This document shows positions 9,853 through 20,441 of a DNA stretch of 64,000 bases, piece after piece. Position 1 is the stretch's first letter; the number at the start of each line of letters is the position of its first letter. A model generated the notes under the pieces. It did no database searches. It was not told where the DNA came from and was given only the letters and a program-made list of their open reading frames with translations. The position numbers and the translations under genes are program-made. This DNA comes from Hafnia alvei (GTDB lineage Bacteria > Pseudomonadota > Gammaproteobacteria > Enterobacterales > Enterobacteriaceae). Location: assembly GCF_034424155.1 (NCBI RefSeq), contig NZ_CP139992.1:4418012-4482011 (forward strand), in the 5' to 3' direction.

Positions 9853-10998
9853 TTACGCGCGTGCAATCTTTAGCAGTCTGCCAATATTTTCGCAGGTTCT
9901 TTCAACATTGGAGCAGCCATTCTTGAGCAGCGCATCAATGTTCTCAGCGCCTGGCACGATACCAAAAATGGCATCAATACCTTCGCTATAAAGCTCACTC
10001 ACGCCTTCACCGATATAGCCAGCCAGAGCAATAACCGGTACTCCCTGTGCTTTAGCCGCCTGAGCAACACCATAAGGCGTTTTGCCAAACTTGGTTTGGA
10101 AGTCGATGCCCCCTTCGCCGGTAAAGCAGTAATCGGCACCCACCAACTTTTCATTTAAACCTGAGTATTGGGTCACGATATCAATGCCTCGCGCCATTTT
10201 GCAGTGGGTGAATGCCATCAAGCCTGCACCCAAGCCTCCCGCAGCGCCCGCTCCTGGGACGTCTTTCACTTGACGTCCCAGCTGCGAATCAATCACGTCT
10301 GCATAGTGAGCCAAAGCACTGTCCAGAATCGCCACAGTTTCTGGTGTAGCACCCTTTTGCGGGCCAAACGTTTTTGATGCACCCGTGTCGCCACACAGTG
10401 GATTGGTCACGTCGCTGGCAACCAAAAACTCTACGTCTGCCAGCCGTGGATCTATGCCATCCAGATCGATTTTGCACAGCGAGCCCAACGCGCCACCACC
10501 CGCTGGCAGTGGTGAACCGTTTTTATCTAAGAAGCGAACCCCAAGCGCAGCAGCCATACCCGCCCCGCCGTCATTGGTGGCGCTGCCGCCGATGCCCAAA
10601 ATGATCTTGTTAATCCCTTTATCGAGACAGGCCTTAATCAGTTCGCCGGTTCCGAAGGTCGTCGCCGTTAACGGATTTTTGGTTTCTTTGGTGGTGAATT
10701 GAATGCCGCTCGCCGACGCCATTTCGATAACCGCCGTTTGCTGGCTCCAAATAATCCCAAACTGTGCATCAACCGGCGTACCTAACGGCCCAGTAACCTC
10801 TTGGTGATAAATTTCGCCATCGGTGGCATCGATCAACGATTGAACCGTTCCCTCACCGCCGTCAGCCATCGGTACATGGATGAACTCAGCGTCGGGGAAT
10901 GCGACTTTGAGCCCGGCTTCCATTGCCTTGCACACTTCTTTAGCGGTCATGCTTTCTTTAAACGAATCTGGAGCCAAAACAAACTTCATTCTTTTCAT
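9853..10998 (-). CDS. garK: Glycerate kinase (GarK/GlxK family)
   Basis: Cytoplasmic kinase of about 381 residues phosphorylating D-glycerate, feeding it into glycolysis (the garK class yields 2-phosphoglycerate). Motifs: APDSFKESMTAKEV at the N-terminus, PMADGGEGTV, the GIGGSATNDGGAGMAAALG loop, DVTNPLCGDTGAS and VPGAGAAGGLGAG. Start 10998 follows AAGGGAATAACC; a second ATG three codons later is possible. It starts ten bases after the stop of the upstream permease, so the two form an operon. Confidence 0.92.
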   Translation of the reverse strand: MKRMKFVLAPDSFKESMTAKEVCKAMEAGLKVAFPDAEFIHVPMADGGEGTVQSLIDATDGEIYHQEVTGPLGTPVDAQFGIIWSQQTAVIEMASASGIQFTTKETKNPLTATTFGTGELIKACLDKGINKIILGIGGSATNDGGAGMAAALGVRFLDKNGSPLPAGGGALGSLCKIDLDGIDPRLADVEFLVASDVTNPLCGDTGASKTFGPQKGATPETVAILDSALAHYADVIDSQLGRQVKDVPGAGAAGGLGAGLMAFTHCKMARGIDIVTQYSGLNEKLVGADYCFTGEGGIDFQTKFGKTPYGVAQAAKAQGVPVIALAGYIGEGVSELYSEGIDAIFGIVPGAENIDALLKNGCSNVERTCENIGRLLKIARA

Positions 10999-11008
10999 GG
11001 TTATTCCC

Positions 11009-12310
11009 TTAGATGAACCCATACATAATTGTTGCCACAATCGTCATTGTTCCGCCCACCATCGCTTCATAAGGGATTAATGCCATACGCTGTCTAATCG
11101 ACATATGCATGCTGTCTGCGGTAACGTGGAAATAGTTGCCTTGTGGTAAAGAGTCAATGACGGTAGCACCCGTATGAACCATCACCGCAGAGGCCAATGG
11201 AGATAGCCCTACCTGCGAAATGGCGGTCCCGAAGGTACCTGTTGCTAAAATGACGCCGGTTGACGTTGAAGCCGTGGCGGCAGCCATGAGGATCCCTGAT
11301 ATTGGCGCTAAGAAAGTGCCTGAAATGCCCGAAATATCGATTAATTTAACAACTTCCATTGAAAGGTTTGACGCACCAATTAGCCCGGCAATCGCACCCG
11401 CACCAATCAGAATTAATACCGTCGCCGTCATTTTTTCAACGCCAGAGGTTGTATAGGATATTATTTTATTTTTTTGTCCCATCGCTATCATGCCAACAAT
11501 ACCGGCAAACGGCAGAACATATAATGCATCGAGCTTAAAGTGAGATAATGCGTCAATATTAAGAATAGAACCAATCGGGTTCACCATCAATAATACAATT
11601 GCAATCACCGGAGTAATAATAGCTTTATTCAACGGTGGTCTTGTTTGGTCGTCACCCTCTGTTTTAGACGAAATTAAATTAGCTTCTTTATCTGTGACCA
11701 TCACCCCACGATGTTTAATCATGGAAGCAACAATAACGGTCATCGCGAGCCCAAAAAGTGCAGGAATAAAGCCGCCAATCATTACATCGCTCAGGCTAAT
11801 ATGAAAACCATTTGCTGCGGCTATCGTGTTTGGGTTTGGCGAGATAATGTTCCCTGCCTTACCGCCACCGGAGAGCGCCAGCAACAGTGCCAGCTTTGAG
11901 ATCCCCATCTTATTGCCGACTTCCAACGCGATAGGTGCCACAATAAGCACCGCAACAGGGATAAATACGCCAACGGCGGTGATCACCATCGTTGCTAGGG
12001 CAAGCGCAAGAATCGCTTTTTTCTCACCCATTTTTTTAACGATAGCCTGCGCAATCGTACCCGCAGCACCCGACTGCATCATCACACCCGCTAATACACC
12101 TGCGGCTAAGACGCGAATAACCGTCCCCATCACGCTTTGGGTACCGGTAATAATAATGCTTATAGTTTTACTTAAATCAGCGCCACCAATTAAACAGCCA
12201 ACAATCGCGCCAAAAAATAATGAATATACCGGATTGAATTTTTTTAGAATAAGAAATATTGCGACAAACAGCCCTATTAGGGCGCCATACCAACTCAGTA
12301 GGTCTTCCAT
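11009..12310 (-). CDS. GntP-family permease, probable glycerate transporter
   Basis: A 433-residue inner-membrane permease of the GntP family with about twelve hydrophobic segments. Conserved segments include GVLAGVMMQSGAAGTIAQAIVKKMG, SGGGKAGNIISPNPNTIAAAN and the C-terminal HTGATVIDSLPQGNYFH. Its operon partner is glycerate kinase and a CdaR-type regulator gene is convergent. The same trio occurs in Haemophilus (remembered, not searched). D-glycerate is therefore the most likely substrate, though a sugar acid is possible. A GGGGAATAACA ribosome-binding site precedes the ATG. Confidence 0.82.
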   Translation of the reverse strand: MEDLLSWYGALIGLFVAIFLILKKFNPVYSLFFGAIVGCLIGGADLSKTISIIITGTQSVMGTVIRVLAAGVLAGVMMQSGAAGTIAQAIVKKMGEKKAILALALATMVITAVGVFIPVAVLIVAPIALEVGNKMGISKLALLLALSGGGKAGNIISPNPNTIAAANGFHISLSDVMIGGFIPALFGLAMTVIVASMIKHRGVMVTDKEANLISSKTEGDDQTRPPLNKAIITPVIAIVLLMVNPIGSILNIDALSHFKLDALYVLPFAGIVGMIAMGQKNKIISYTTSGVEKMTATVLILIGAGAIAGLIGASNLSMEVVKLIDISGISGTFLAPISGILMAAATASTSTGVILATGTFGTAISQVGLSPLASAVMVHTGATVIDSLPQGNYFHVTADSMHMSIRQRMALIPYEAMVGGTMTIVATIMYGFI

Positions 12311-12365
12311 TGTTATTCCCCAAGATGTTCTATCGTTTATATACGTATTTTATAAGAGTAATATT

Positions 12366-12381
12366 CACCAATATATTGGTG
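12366..12381. promoter_or_regulatory. Perfect 16-bp palindrome upstream of the GntP permease (candidate operator)
   Basis: CACCAATATATTGGTG is fully self-complementary and lies 56 bp upstream of the permease start, within the expected promoter region. It does not match the palindrome at 8505-8528, so it may be read by another regulator. The remainder of the 12311-12618 gap is AT-rich and shows no gene. Confidence 0.4.
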
Positions 12382-12618
12382 CTTTAATAGTAAGGGATTA
12401 ATCAAACCGAAGGTATGTGCTATTGCCTAGAAGATAGAGAGTAAAAGTTTTATTTTTTGGATAAGTGCACAACGCAAAGTGACGGCGATCGTACTTTTGG
12501 CTCTTCGAGGCAAAGTAGACAATCCTCATGGCTTCTAAACACTCCGATGCCTGAAGTCAAAAGACAGCAACATAGCGATAGCTAGAATACAAGGCTATAG
12601 TCACATAAATAGAATTTA

Positions 12619-13218
12619 TTAATCAGTGTAATCCTGCAAAAAGTAACGATAGCTAAAATCATCAAGTTGGCTTACGTCCTTGTCTCGGCGTTGATAGTGT
12701 TGCAGTTCTCGCAATCGCCCTCTTTTCCTTTCTGGTAAGTTTAGCCCGTAGTGCTCAATGGTGACCTGTGCACGTCTCTGATGATTAGAATCAACTGCCG
12801 CGGAGGGCTCAATAGCGCCAGTGCGGTAATCGAGCATGAAGTAGCCATCAAATTGATAAGCGATATCGTCGGCAATGAGCAAGTCAGGATCAAATCGCTC
12901 CCGCTTTTGGCTTTGGCATTGATCGCAACACGGGTAAAGGTTTTCCCACTTATAAGCTAAATCTGGGAAAAGGCTTTTAGGCTTAAAATGTTCAATGGTC
13001 TTACGGCTTTGTTCGCCAATTCCGCCACCGTCACAAAACGCACAATGACCGACATTCATTGTGAATAGTATGTCTAGTGTCGTGCCATATTTGAAACCCG
13101 CATACCAATCAAACTTATGTTTAGGGTTATTTTCTTTGGCTTGACGGTGTTGAGCAGTGAGTGACTCCCAACATAAGGCTAAGTACTCAGGGCACTCACT
13201 GCGGATAAACTTATACAT
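12619..13218 (-). CDS. HNH endonuclease of a Septu-like defence pair (PtuB-like)
   Basis: A 199-residue protein with a zinc-ribbon HNH nuclease fold. C59-x2-C62 lies in HCAFCDGG, the core motif IEHFKPKS is at about residues 75-82, and WENLYPCCDQCQSQK is at about 91-105 with the paired cysteines. This matches the PtuB/TIGR02646 family known from Septu and retron Ec78 systems, in which it is the DNA- or RNA-cutting effector. It begins nine bases after the stop of the ATPase gene, so the two are cotranscribed. No reverse transcriptase is adjacent, so this is a Septu-like pair and not a retron. The usual CNxxK is CQSQK here. Confidence 0.75.
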   Translation of the reverse strand: MYKFIRSECPEYLALCWESLTAQHRQAKENNPKHKFDWYAGFKYGTTLDILFTMNVGHCAFCDGGGIGEQSRKTIEHFKPKSLFPDLAYKWENLYPCCDQCQSQKRERFDPDLLIADDIAYQFDGYFMLDYRTGAIEPSAAVDSNHQRRAQVTIEHYGLNLPERKRGRLRELQHYQRRDKDVSQLDDFSYRYFLQDYTD

Positions 13219-13227
13219 ACTTGGTAT

Positions 13228-14577
13228 TTAACCTTTCTTCACCAACCGCGTTATTTGACGCAGCTCCATGCTCACAATAGTTGCAACTTCAGAGCCTTTG
13301 CTGCTTAATTCTGCCGCCAATGCAACGAGCTGGCTATCATCTTGTGGATTGGATAAATAAGCCTTTTTTAGCTGATAGAATTTTTCAAGCAACGCTTCAG
13401 TTTCAACGTCAAATTGCTCTTCAATGCCAAACACTTCATCTAAAATCAGCTGATAGCTTTTACCTGCAGCAGACGGCGTTGGCGTTATCACCTCTGCCGA
13501 TGCAGGATCTCTACATACCGTTCTCTGAGGATCTGGCAGGCGGTAAACAAAGGCATCCTCAACGGAGCCCACTACAAAAGGTGAGTGAGTTGAGACAAAC
13601 ACTTGAGCATTTGGTAGCAGTTTTTGAATGGCAGGAAGAATTCGGCGCTGCCATTTAGGGTGCAGATGAATATCAACTTCGTCGAGGAATAAGATAATTG
13701 GCTGGGAAAAGATATCGCGATTTTCTTGCCAAGGAATAGATTCAAGGCGGAGAGCTAAATCAGAAATCCAACAAATTATAGACTTAAGCCCTTCAGGCAA
13801 AGCATCAAAAGTTACTTTCAAACCGTCCATATTGATAATAACTTCGAGCGGTAAACGCTTAAGTTGAAACGATACATCTAAGGAGCAGATATTACGAATA
13901 AACTGGCTAATACGTAATAATGCTAAATCATAATGTTCTGCTTCTAAAACCTCCCCATCAGCGCGCGCAAGCGCAGCCTGAGTTCTATTATTAGCAATCC
14001 ATTGAGTTAACACCTGTGGTCGCACTGTTTGCCCAAAAGACAATGAACTCTCAAAAGGCGAGTTAGTAATATTTTGAATTGCAGAAACATTAAAGGAAGA
14101 TTGCATATCACGATTACCAGAATATGCAAAAGCAGCAAAATCAAACTTCTTTGTTGAATATTCTTGGCTATGATTAAAATAGCTAACGTTACGCCACAAC
14201 ACACTACGTACGCCATTAGTCACCGCATAGTAGAAACTATCAGTATTGTATATTTGCTGAACAGAATCAGGAGATGCCATATTTTGCACACCAAATACGC
14301 CCTGCTCTTGGTAAAAAATAAATCTAATGCTGCTATTTTCACCACGATAGCGTTTTCTAACAAGCCTTCCACCATCATTAGGATCAGGCTGAAACACCGC
14401 AGCCAACGCATACAGCAGAGTACTTTTCCCACAGCCATTTGGGCCGGTGAAAATATGGATTTCCGCTTTCTCAGCGTCTTTTTCTTCGCTTTTGATCTGT
14501 GGAAAATCAAAATGGGTATGCTCAAACACGCCAACATCGCGCAGTGTTATGCTTTCTAACCGGTATTGTTGACGCAT
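13228..14577 (-). CDS. AAA/ABC-type ATPase of a Septu-like defence pair (PtuA-like)
   Basis: A 449-residue cytoplasmic ATPase of the AAA_15/21 (OLD/SMC-like) group. Walker A is GPNGCGKST at residues 45-53. A degenerate ABC signature region LPEGLKSIICW comes late in the chain. Walker B is PIILFLDEVDIHLHP, and the switch histidine is in VFVSTHSPFVVGS. Together with the adjacent HNH gene it matches the PtuA-PtuB organisation of the Septu anti-phage system. The start has an AAGGAACATCAG ribosome-binding site. The pair lies between a metabolic module and fdhD, as expected for an accessory insertion. Confidence 0.75.
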   Translation of the reverse strand: MRQQYRLESITLRDVGVFEHTHFDFPQIKSEEKDAEKAEIHIFTGPNGCGKSTLLYALAAVFQPDPNDGGRLVRKRYRGENSSIRFIFYQEQGVFGVQNMASPDSVQQIYNTDSFYYAVTNGVRSVLWRNVSYFNHSQEYSTKKFDFAAFAYSGNRDMQSSFNVSAIQNITNSPFESSLSFGQTVRPQVLTQWIANNRTQAALARADGEVLEAEHYDLALLRISQFIRNICSLDVSFQLKRLPLEVIINMDGLKVTFDALPEGLKSIICWISDLALRLESIPWQENRDIFSQPIILFLDEVDIHLHPKWQRRILPAIQKLLPNAQVFVSTHSPFVVGSVEDAFVYRLPDPQRTVCRDPASAEVITPTPSAAGKSYQLILDEVFGIEEQFDVETEALLEKFYQLKKAYLSNPQDDSQLVALAAELSSKGSEVATIVSMELRQITRLVKKG

Positions 14578-14680
14578 CTGATGTTCCTTGCCATGTTTGA
14601 GTATAAAACGCTGGTTATTTTATACAGCAATTGCCTTCAAAGCACCGCTCTAGCGTGACTTCTGCGCAGCGCTCCGCAAA

Positions 14681-15487
14681 CTACCTCAGCCGCTGCGGGT
14701 GAGTAAATACCGTGCCACGCCCTGGTTTACTAAAACCAACCAGCGTGAGATTGCATTTTTCGGCAACATCGATCGCCAGCGTGGTCGCTGCCGAGACGGC
14801 AAACAAAATTTCGACACCGCACATCGCCGCCTTTTGTACCATTTCATAGCTTGCTCGGCTGGAAACCAATACCGCACCTTGCGTCCACGGCTGCTTGGCA
14901 CGTATGCCCAACAGTTTATCCAGCGCCACATGGCGGCCGATGTCCTCGCAGCCTCCGAGCAATTCACCTTGCGGATCAATCCACGCAGCAGCATGAGTAC
15001 AACCGGTGAGATCGCCGATTTGTTGCACGCTACGCAGCTGGCGCAATGCCTGATCCAGATTTTGTAGATCAAACGTTTGGGTAAACGGCAATGGCTCTAG
15101 CGGACGAACGACGTCGGTGATCTGCTCAACGCCACACACGCCACAGCCGGTTCGCCCAGCCATCGAACGTCGACGCTCTTTGAGTGCCATAAAACAGCGG
15201 CTTGAAAGCTCAATTTGCACCTCCACGCCGTTGCAGGCTGGCACCACGTCCATACCGTAGATATCCTGCGGGGTACGAATAATGCCTTCTGAAAGCGAAA
15301 ATCCGAGCGCGAAGGCCTCAAAATCCTTCGGCGACGCCATCATCACCACGTGAGAGATGCCGTTATACACCAGCGCAACCGGGACCTCTTCCGCCACCCA
15401 GTCAGGCTGAGAACTGTGCAGCTGCCCACGTTGTTGCACCATGGTCTGGCGAACGCCATTAACTGGATTATTATTTAAAAAACTCAT
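14681..15487 (-). CDS. fdhD: FdhD, sulfurtransferase for formate dehydrogenase
   Basis: Cytoplasmic protein of about 268 residues that transfers sulfur from IscS to the molybdenum cofactor of formate dehydrogenases. Conserved segments: [30 protein letters not shown], the redox CGVCGVEQI loop (functional cysteines) and [20 protein letters not shown]. The open frame begins at a TTG at 15520; the ATG at 15487 is preferred, although its ribosome-binding site is weak. It is divergent from fdoG, as in E. coli. Confidence 0.93.
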   Translation of the reverse strand: MSFLNNNPVNGVRQTMVQQRGQLHSSQPDWVAEEVPVALVYNGISHVVMMASPKDFEAFALGFSLSEGIIRTPQDIYGMDVVPACNGVEVQIELSSRCFMALKERRRSMAGRTGCGVCGVEQITDVVRPLEPLPFTQTFDLQNLDQALRQLRSVQQIGDLTGCTHAAAWIDPQGELLGGCEDIGRHVALDKLLGIRAKQPWTQGAVLVSSRASYEMVQKAAMCGVEILFAVSAATTLAIDVAEKCNLTLVGFSKPGRGTVFTHPQRLR

Positions 15488-15710
15488 CTTATTCACGTCT
15501 TTGATACCTACCTGTAACAACCACAGGATTCATGTGGTAGTATTTAAGCACAAAGCGACTCCGCTCGCCGCTAAGAGTGAGCAAGTCCGTTAAGTTCTTA
15601 TGACTCTAAACCTGCCATATCGAAAAATCGTGCGCGGGTTTAACGATGAATTTGTAAACAAACCAAATAAAACACACTTTTTGAAGCAATGTGATAGGAA
15701 GGAGATCACC

Positions 15711-18700
15711 ATGCAGGTCAGCAGAAGACAGTTCTTTAAGATCTGCGCTGGCGGTATGGCAGGCACCACGGCGGCGGCGCTGGGCTTTGCTCCAGCGGTA
15801 GCGCTCGCGGAAACTCGGCAGTACAAACTGCTGCGAGCACGCGAAACCCGTAATACCTGTACATACTGTTCTGTCGGCTGTGGGCTGTTGATGTACAGCC
15901 TCGGCGACGGCGCAAAAAACGCAAAAGAGAGCATTTTCCACATTGAAGGGGATCCGGATCATCCGGTAAACCGTGGCGCTCTGTGCCCGAAAGGCGCAGG
16001 TCTGGTGGATTTCATCCACAGCGAATCTCGTCTGAAATACCCTGAATACCGCGCTCCCGGCTCTGATAAATGGCAACGCCTCACTTGGGACGATGCTTTT
16101 GAGCGCATCGCCAAGCTGATGAAAGCCGACCGTGACGCCAACTTTATTCCGACCAACGATCAGGGAACCACGGTTAACCGCTGGCTCTCGACCGGTATGC
16201 TCTGCGCCTCTGCATCGAGCAACGAAACAGGTTTATTAACCCAAAAATTTAGTCGCGCCCTCGGCATGCTTGCCGTGGATAACCAAGCGCGCGTCTGACA
16301 CGGACCAACGGTAGCAAGTCTTGCTCCAACATTTGGTCGCGGTGCGATGACAAACCATTGGGTTGATATTAAAAATGCCAACCTGATCGTCGTTATGGGT
16401 GGCAACGCCGCCGAAGCGCATCCCGTTGGGTTCCGCTGGGCGATGGAAGCCAAGATCCATAACAAAGCTAAGCTGATCGTTATCGATCCACGCTTTACCC
16501 GAACTGCCTCGGTGGCAGACTTTTACACGCCGATCCGCTCCGGTACCGACATTGCTTTCCTGTCGGGCGTATTGCTGTATCTGATAACCAACAACAAAAT
16601 TAACGCTGAATACGTTAAGAACTACACCAACGCCAGCCTGCTGGTGCGCGAAGACTATGCCTTCGACGACGGTTTATTCAGTGGCTATAACGAAGAAAAA
16701 CGTACCTACGACAAAACGACCTGGAACTATCAGCTCGACGAAAACGGCTTCGCCAAACGCGATGACACACTGCAAGATCCGCGCTGTGTGTGGAATATGC
16801 TGCGCGAACATGTCAGCCGCTATACGCCAGAAGTGGTGGAAAACGTCTGCGGCACGCCAAAAGCCGATTTCCTCACCGTTTGCGAATATATCGCTGAAAC
16901 CAGCGCCGCTGATAAAACAGCCTCGTTCCTGTATGCCTTGGGCTGGACCCAGCACTCCGTCGGTGCGCAAAACATCCGCACCATGGCGATGATCCAGCTG
17001 CTGTTGGGCAACATGGGGATGGCCGGTGGTGGCGTTAACGCCCTGCGCGGTCACTCCAACATTCAAGGTCTAACCGACTTAGGATTGCTGTCCACCAGCC
17101 TGCCGGGCTATCTCAATTTGCCGTCAGAAAAACAGGCCGATCTGCAAACCTATCTCACTGCGACAACGCCAAAACCAACGTTACCGGGTCAGGTAAACTA
17201 CTGGGGTAATACGCCTAAGTTCTTCGTTAGCCTGATGAAATCTTTCTACGGCGATAAAGCGCAGAAAGAAAATAACTGGGGCTTTGATTGGCTGCCGAAG
17301 TGGGACAAAGGCTACGACGTTCTGCAGTATTTCGAAATGATGTCGCAGGGCAAAGTGAATGGCTATCTATGCCAAGGCTTTAACCCGGTGGCCTCGTTCC
17401 CGAACAAAAACAAAGTGGTGAAATCACTCTCCAAGCTGAAATTCTTGGTGACGATTGATCCTCTGAACACCGAAACCTCGACGTTCTGGCAAAACCATGA
17501 CGAATTCAACGACGTTGATCCGTCACAGATCCAGACAGAGGTCTTCCGCTTGCCTTCAACCTGCTTCGCCGAGGAAAACGGTTCTATCGTGAACTCTGGC
17601 CGCTGGTTGCAATGGCATTGGAAAGGAGCAGACGCCCCGGGTGAAGCGTTAAATGACGGTGAAATTCTGGCCGGTATTTTCCTTCGCCTGCGTGAAATGT
17701 ATGCCAAAGACGGCGGCGCCGTGCCTGAGCAAGTCCTTAATATGACGTGGGATTACCTCACGCCAGAAAATCCTGCGCCGGAAGAAGTGGCAAGGGAAAG
17801 CAACGGTAAAGCGCTGGCTGATTTGATTGACCCAGCTACCGGCGCTGTTCTGGTGAAAAAAGGTCAACAGCTTAGCTCCTTTGCTCAGCTGCGTGACGAC
17901 GGCACCACCTCAAGCGGCTGCTGGATCTTCGCCGGAAGCTGGACGCCAGAAGGTAACCAGATGGCGCGCCGTGACAATAGCGATCCGTCCGGTTTAGGCA
18001 ATACTTTAGGTTGGGCATGGGCATGGCCGCTGAACCGCCGCATTCTGTATAACCGCGCTTCAGCCGATCCATCGGGTAAACCGTGGGATCCAAAACGTCA
18101 GTTGCTGGAGTGGGACGGCGCAAAATGGTCAGGCATTGATATTCCTGACTACAGCACCGCCGCGCCAAACAGCGGTGTCGGTCCGTTCATCATGCAGCCG
18201 GAAGGTATGGGACGCCTGTTTGCGATTGATAAAATGGCCGAGGGCCCGTTCCCTGAACACTATGAGCCGTTTGAAACGCCGCTGGGAACCAACCCGCTGC
18301 ATCCAAACGTGGTGTCTAACCCTGCTGCTCGCGTGTTTAAAGACGATCTGGCTGCCATGGGCAAAGCCGATAAGTTCCCCTACGTGGGCACTACTTACCG
18401 CCTGACCGAGCATTTCCACTACTGGACTAAACATGCCCTGCTGAACGCCATTCTTCAGCCTGAGCAGTTTGTCGAAATCGGTGAAACGCTGGCAGAGAAA
18501 AAAGGTATCAAGCATGGCGATACCGTGAAAGTCAGCTCCAACCGTGGCTACATCAAAGCCAAGGCGGTGGTGACCAAACGTATCCGCACGCTGAAAGTGG
18601 ACGGTAAAGATATCGATACCATCGGTATTCCAATCCACTGGGGTTACCAAGGCGTGGCGAAGAAAGGCTTTATCGCCAATACCCTGACACCGTTTGTCGG

Positions 18701-18761
18701 TGATGCCAACACGCAAACGCCAGAGTTCAAGGCGTTCCTGGTCAATGTGGAAAAGGTGTAA
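15711..18761 (+). CDS. fdoG: Formate dehydrogenase-O major subunit, selenocysteine-containing
   Basis: Molybdopterin formate dehydrogenase alpha subunit, 1016 residues read through an in-frame UGA at 16296-16298 (codon 196, selenocysteine). The frame before and after the UGA is continuous and matches FdoG/FdnG. The Tat signal SRRQFFK at residues 4-10 sends it to the periplasm. The 4Fe-4S ligands are CTYCSVGCG and later GALCPKG. It oxidises formate, passing electrons to FdoH and FdoI and then quinone. A GGAAGGAGATCACC site precedes the ATG. A naive ORF caller would split it in two at the UGA. Confidence 0.95.
16296..16335 (+). promoter_or_regulatory. Bacterial SECIS element for Sec196 of fdoG
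   Basis: Immediately after the UGA a hairpin can form whose tip is GG-U-AGCA-AGUCU-UGCU-CC (16310-16327). The U is bulged and the five-base loop contains GUCU, as in the E. coli fdhF/fdnG SECIS recognised by SelB. This supports selenocysteine insertion and not termination. Confidence 0.85.
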
Positions 18762-18773
18762 CGGAGACGCATT

Positions 18774-19718
18774 ATGGCTTATCAATCTCAGGACATAATC
18801 CGGCGCTCTGCCACCAATTCCCTGACGCCGCCCCCCGAGGCGCGTAACCATCAGGAAGAAGTGGCAAAGCTGATAGATGTGACCACCTGTATAGGCTGCA
18901 AAGCCTGTCAGGTGGGCTGTTCCGAATGGAATGACATCCGTGATGAAGTTGGTCATAACGTCGGGGTGTACGATAACCCCGCCGATTTAACCGCTAAATC
19001 GTGGACGGTAATGCGTTTTTCCGAAGTTGAGGAAAACGGCAAGCTGGAATGGCTTATCCGCAAAGATGGCTGCATGCACTGCGCCGATCCGGGCTGTCTA
19101 AAAGCCTGCCCATCGGAAGGCGCAATCATTCAGTATGCCAACGGCATTGTCGATTTCCAGTCAGAGCACTGCATCGGCTGCGGTTACTGCATCGCAGGCT
19201 GCCCGTTTGACGTGCCGCGCATGAACAAGGAAGACAATCGGGTGTACAAATGCACCCTGTGCGTCGACCGCGTAACCGTGGGACAAGAGCCCGCCTGCGT
19301 GAAAACCTGCCCAACCGGCGCCATTCATTTTGGCACCAAAGAAGCGATGAAGAACCTTGCCGCCGAGCGTGTTGCCGAGCTGCAAACCCGGGGTTTTGCG
19401 AATGCAGGGCTGTACGATCCTGCTGGCGTCGGCGGTACTCACGTGATGTACGTATTGCACCACGCCGACAAGCCAGAGCTCTACCACGGCCTGCCGAAAG
19501 ATCCAACCATCAGCCCAACCGTGCAGTTCTGGAAAGGTGTTTGGAAACCGCTGGCCGCCATTGGCTTTGCGGCCACCTTTGCCGCCAGTATCTTCCACTA
19601 CGTCGGCGTCGGCCCTAACCGCGTCCACGACGAGGAAGAAAACGAAGTGGATGGCAAAGTCGACGATATCCCGCCAGATACCGAACAGCACGATCACGAT
19701 AAGGAGGAGCGCAAATGA
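18774..19718 (+). CDS. fdoH: Formate dehydrogenase iron-sulfur (beta) subunit
   Basis: A 314-residue electron-transfer subunit with four ferredoxin-like Cys clusters: [49 protein letters not shown] and [26 protein letters not shown] single C-terminal transmembrane helix (about residues 258-276, [20 protein letters not shown]) anchors it to the inner membrane on the periplasmic side. It follows fdoG by 12 bp, and its stop overlaps the fdoI start by four bases. Confidence 0.95.
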   Translation: MAYQSQDIIRRSATNSLTPPPEARNHQEEVAKLIDVTTCIGCKACQVGCSEWNDIRDEVGHNVGVYDNPADLTAKSWTVMRFSEVEENGKLEWLIRKDGCMHCADPGCLKACPSEGAIIQYANGIVDFQSEHCIGCGYCIAGCPFDVPRMNKEDNRVYKCTLCVDRVTVGQEPACVKTCPTGAIHFGTKEAMKNLAAERVAELQTRGFANAGLYDPAGVGGTHVMYVLHHADKPELYHGLPKDPTISPTVQFWKGVWKPLAAIGFAATFAASIFHYVGVGPNRVHDEEENEVDGKVDDIPPDTEQHDHDKEERK

Positions 19719-20347
19719 AGAAGGAAAAGCCGATTCAGCGTTACTCAGCGCCAGAGCGGATTAACCACTGGGTGGTGGCGTTCTGCTTTATTGTGGTGTC
19801 CATCAGCGGCTTGGGGTTCTTTTTCCCCTCGTTTAACTGGCTGATGAATGTCTTTGGCACGCCGCAGCTCGCACGCATCCTGCACCCCTTCTTTGGCGTG
19901 GTGATGTTCGCTTCGTTCCTGATCATGTTCTTCCGCTATTGGAAGCATAACCTGATCAATCGCGAAGACATCACATGGGCAAAAAACATTCATAAGATCG
20001 CGATGAATGAAGAAGTGGGTGATACCGGTCGCTATAACTTTGGGCAGAAGTGTGTGTTCTGGGCCGCCATCGGCAGCCTGCTCCTCCTTTTGGCCAGCGG
20101 CATCGTGATTTGGCGTCCTTATTTCGCCGATGCGTTCTCCATTCCAGTGATCCGTTTGGCGCTGATGGTGCATTCATTCGCCGCAGTGCTGCTGATTATT
20201 GTTATTATGGTACATATCTATGCGGCACTGTGGGTGAAAGGTACGATCACCGCGATGGTCGAAGGCTGGGTACCTGCTGCATGGGCCAAAAAACATCATC
20301 CGCGCTGGTATCGAGAAGTGAAAGCCAAAGAGCAAGAGCGGAAGTAA
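19715..20347 (+). CDS. fdoI: Formate dehydrogenase cytochrome b556 (gamma) subunit
   Basis: A 210-residue membrane cytochrome with four transmembrane helices and histidines for two b hemes, e.g. His18 in [12 protein letters not shown] and later [11 protein letters not shown] and [11 protein letters not shown]. It receives electrons from FdoH and reduces quinone. ATGA overlap with fdoH indicates translational coupling. Confidence 0.94.
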   Translation: MKKEKPIQRYSAPERINHWVVAFCFIVVSISGLGFFFPSFNWLMNVFGTPQLARILHPFFGVVMFASFLIMFFRYWKHNLINREDITWAKNIHKIAMNEEVGDTGRYNFGQKCVFWAAIGSLLLLLASGIVIWRPYFADAFSIPVIRLALMVHSFAAVLLIIVIMVHIYAALWVKGTITAMVEGWVPAAWAKKHHPRWYREVKAKEQERK

Positions 20348-20441
20348 CCTTATCTCCTCCACACGCCAGCGTCGTTTTGCGCTGGCATCTCCCCCTGATA
20401 AGGGGGAGCGCGAGAGGAGGTCTTAACACTGGATCAATTTC

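Noticed and set aside
12619-14577. Retron Ec78-type system
   Set aside because: No reverse transcriptase gene and no retron ncRNA are next to the ATPase and HNH genes.
15600-16298. Separate 232-codon ORF ending at 16298 and a second ORF from 16347
   Set aside because: They are the two parts of one fdoG gene; the TGA between them is the selenocysteine codon, with a SECIS hairpin after it.
18129-18956. 275-codon minus-strand ORF opposite fdoG and fdoH
   Set aside because: It is a shadow frame of strongly conserved coding sequence on the plus strand.
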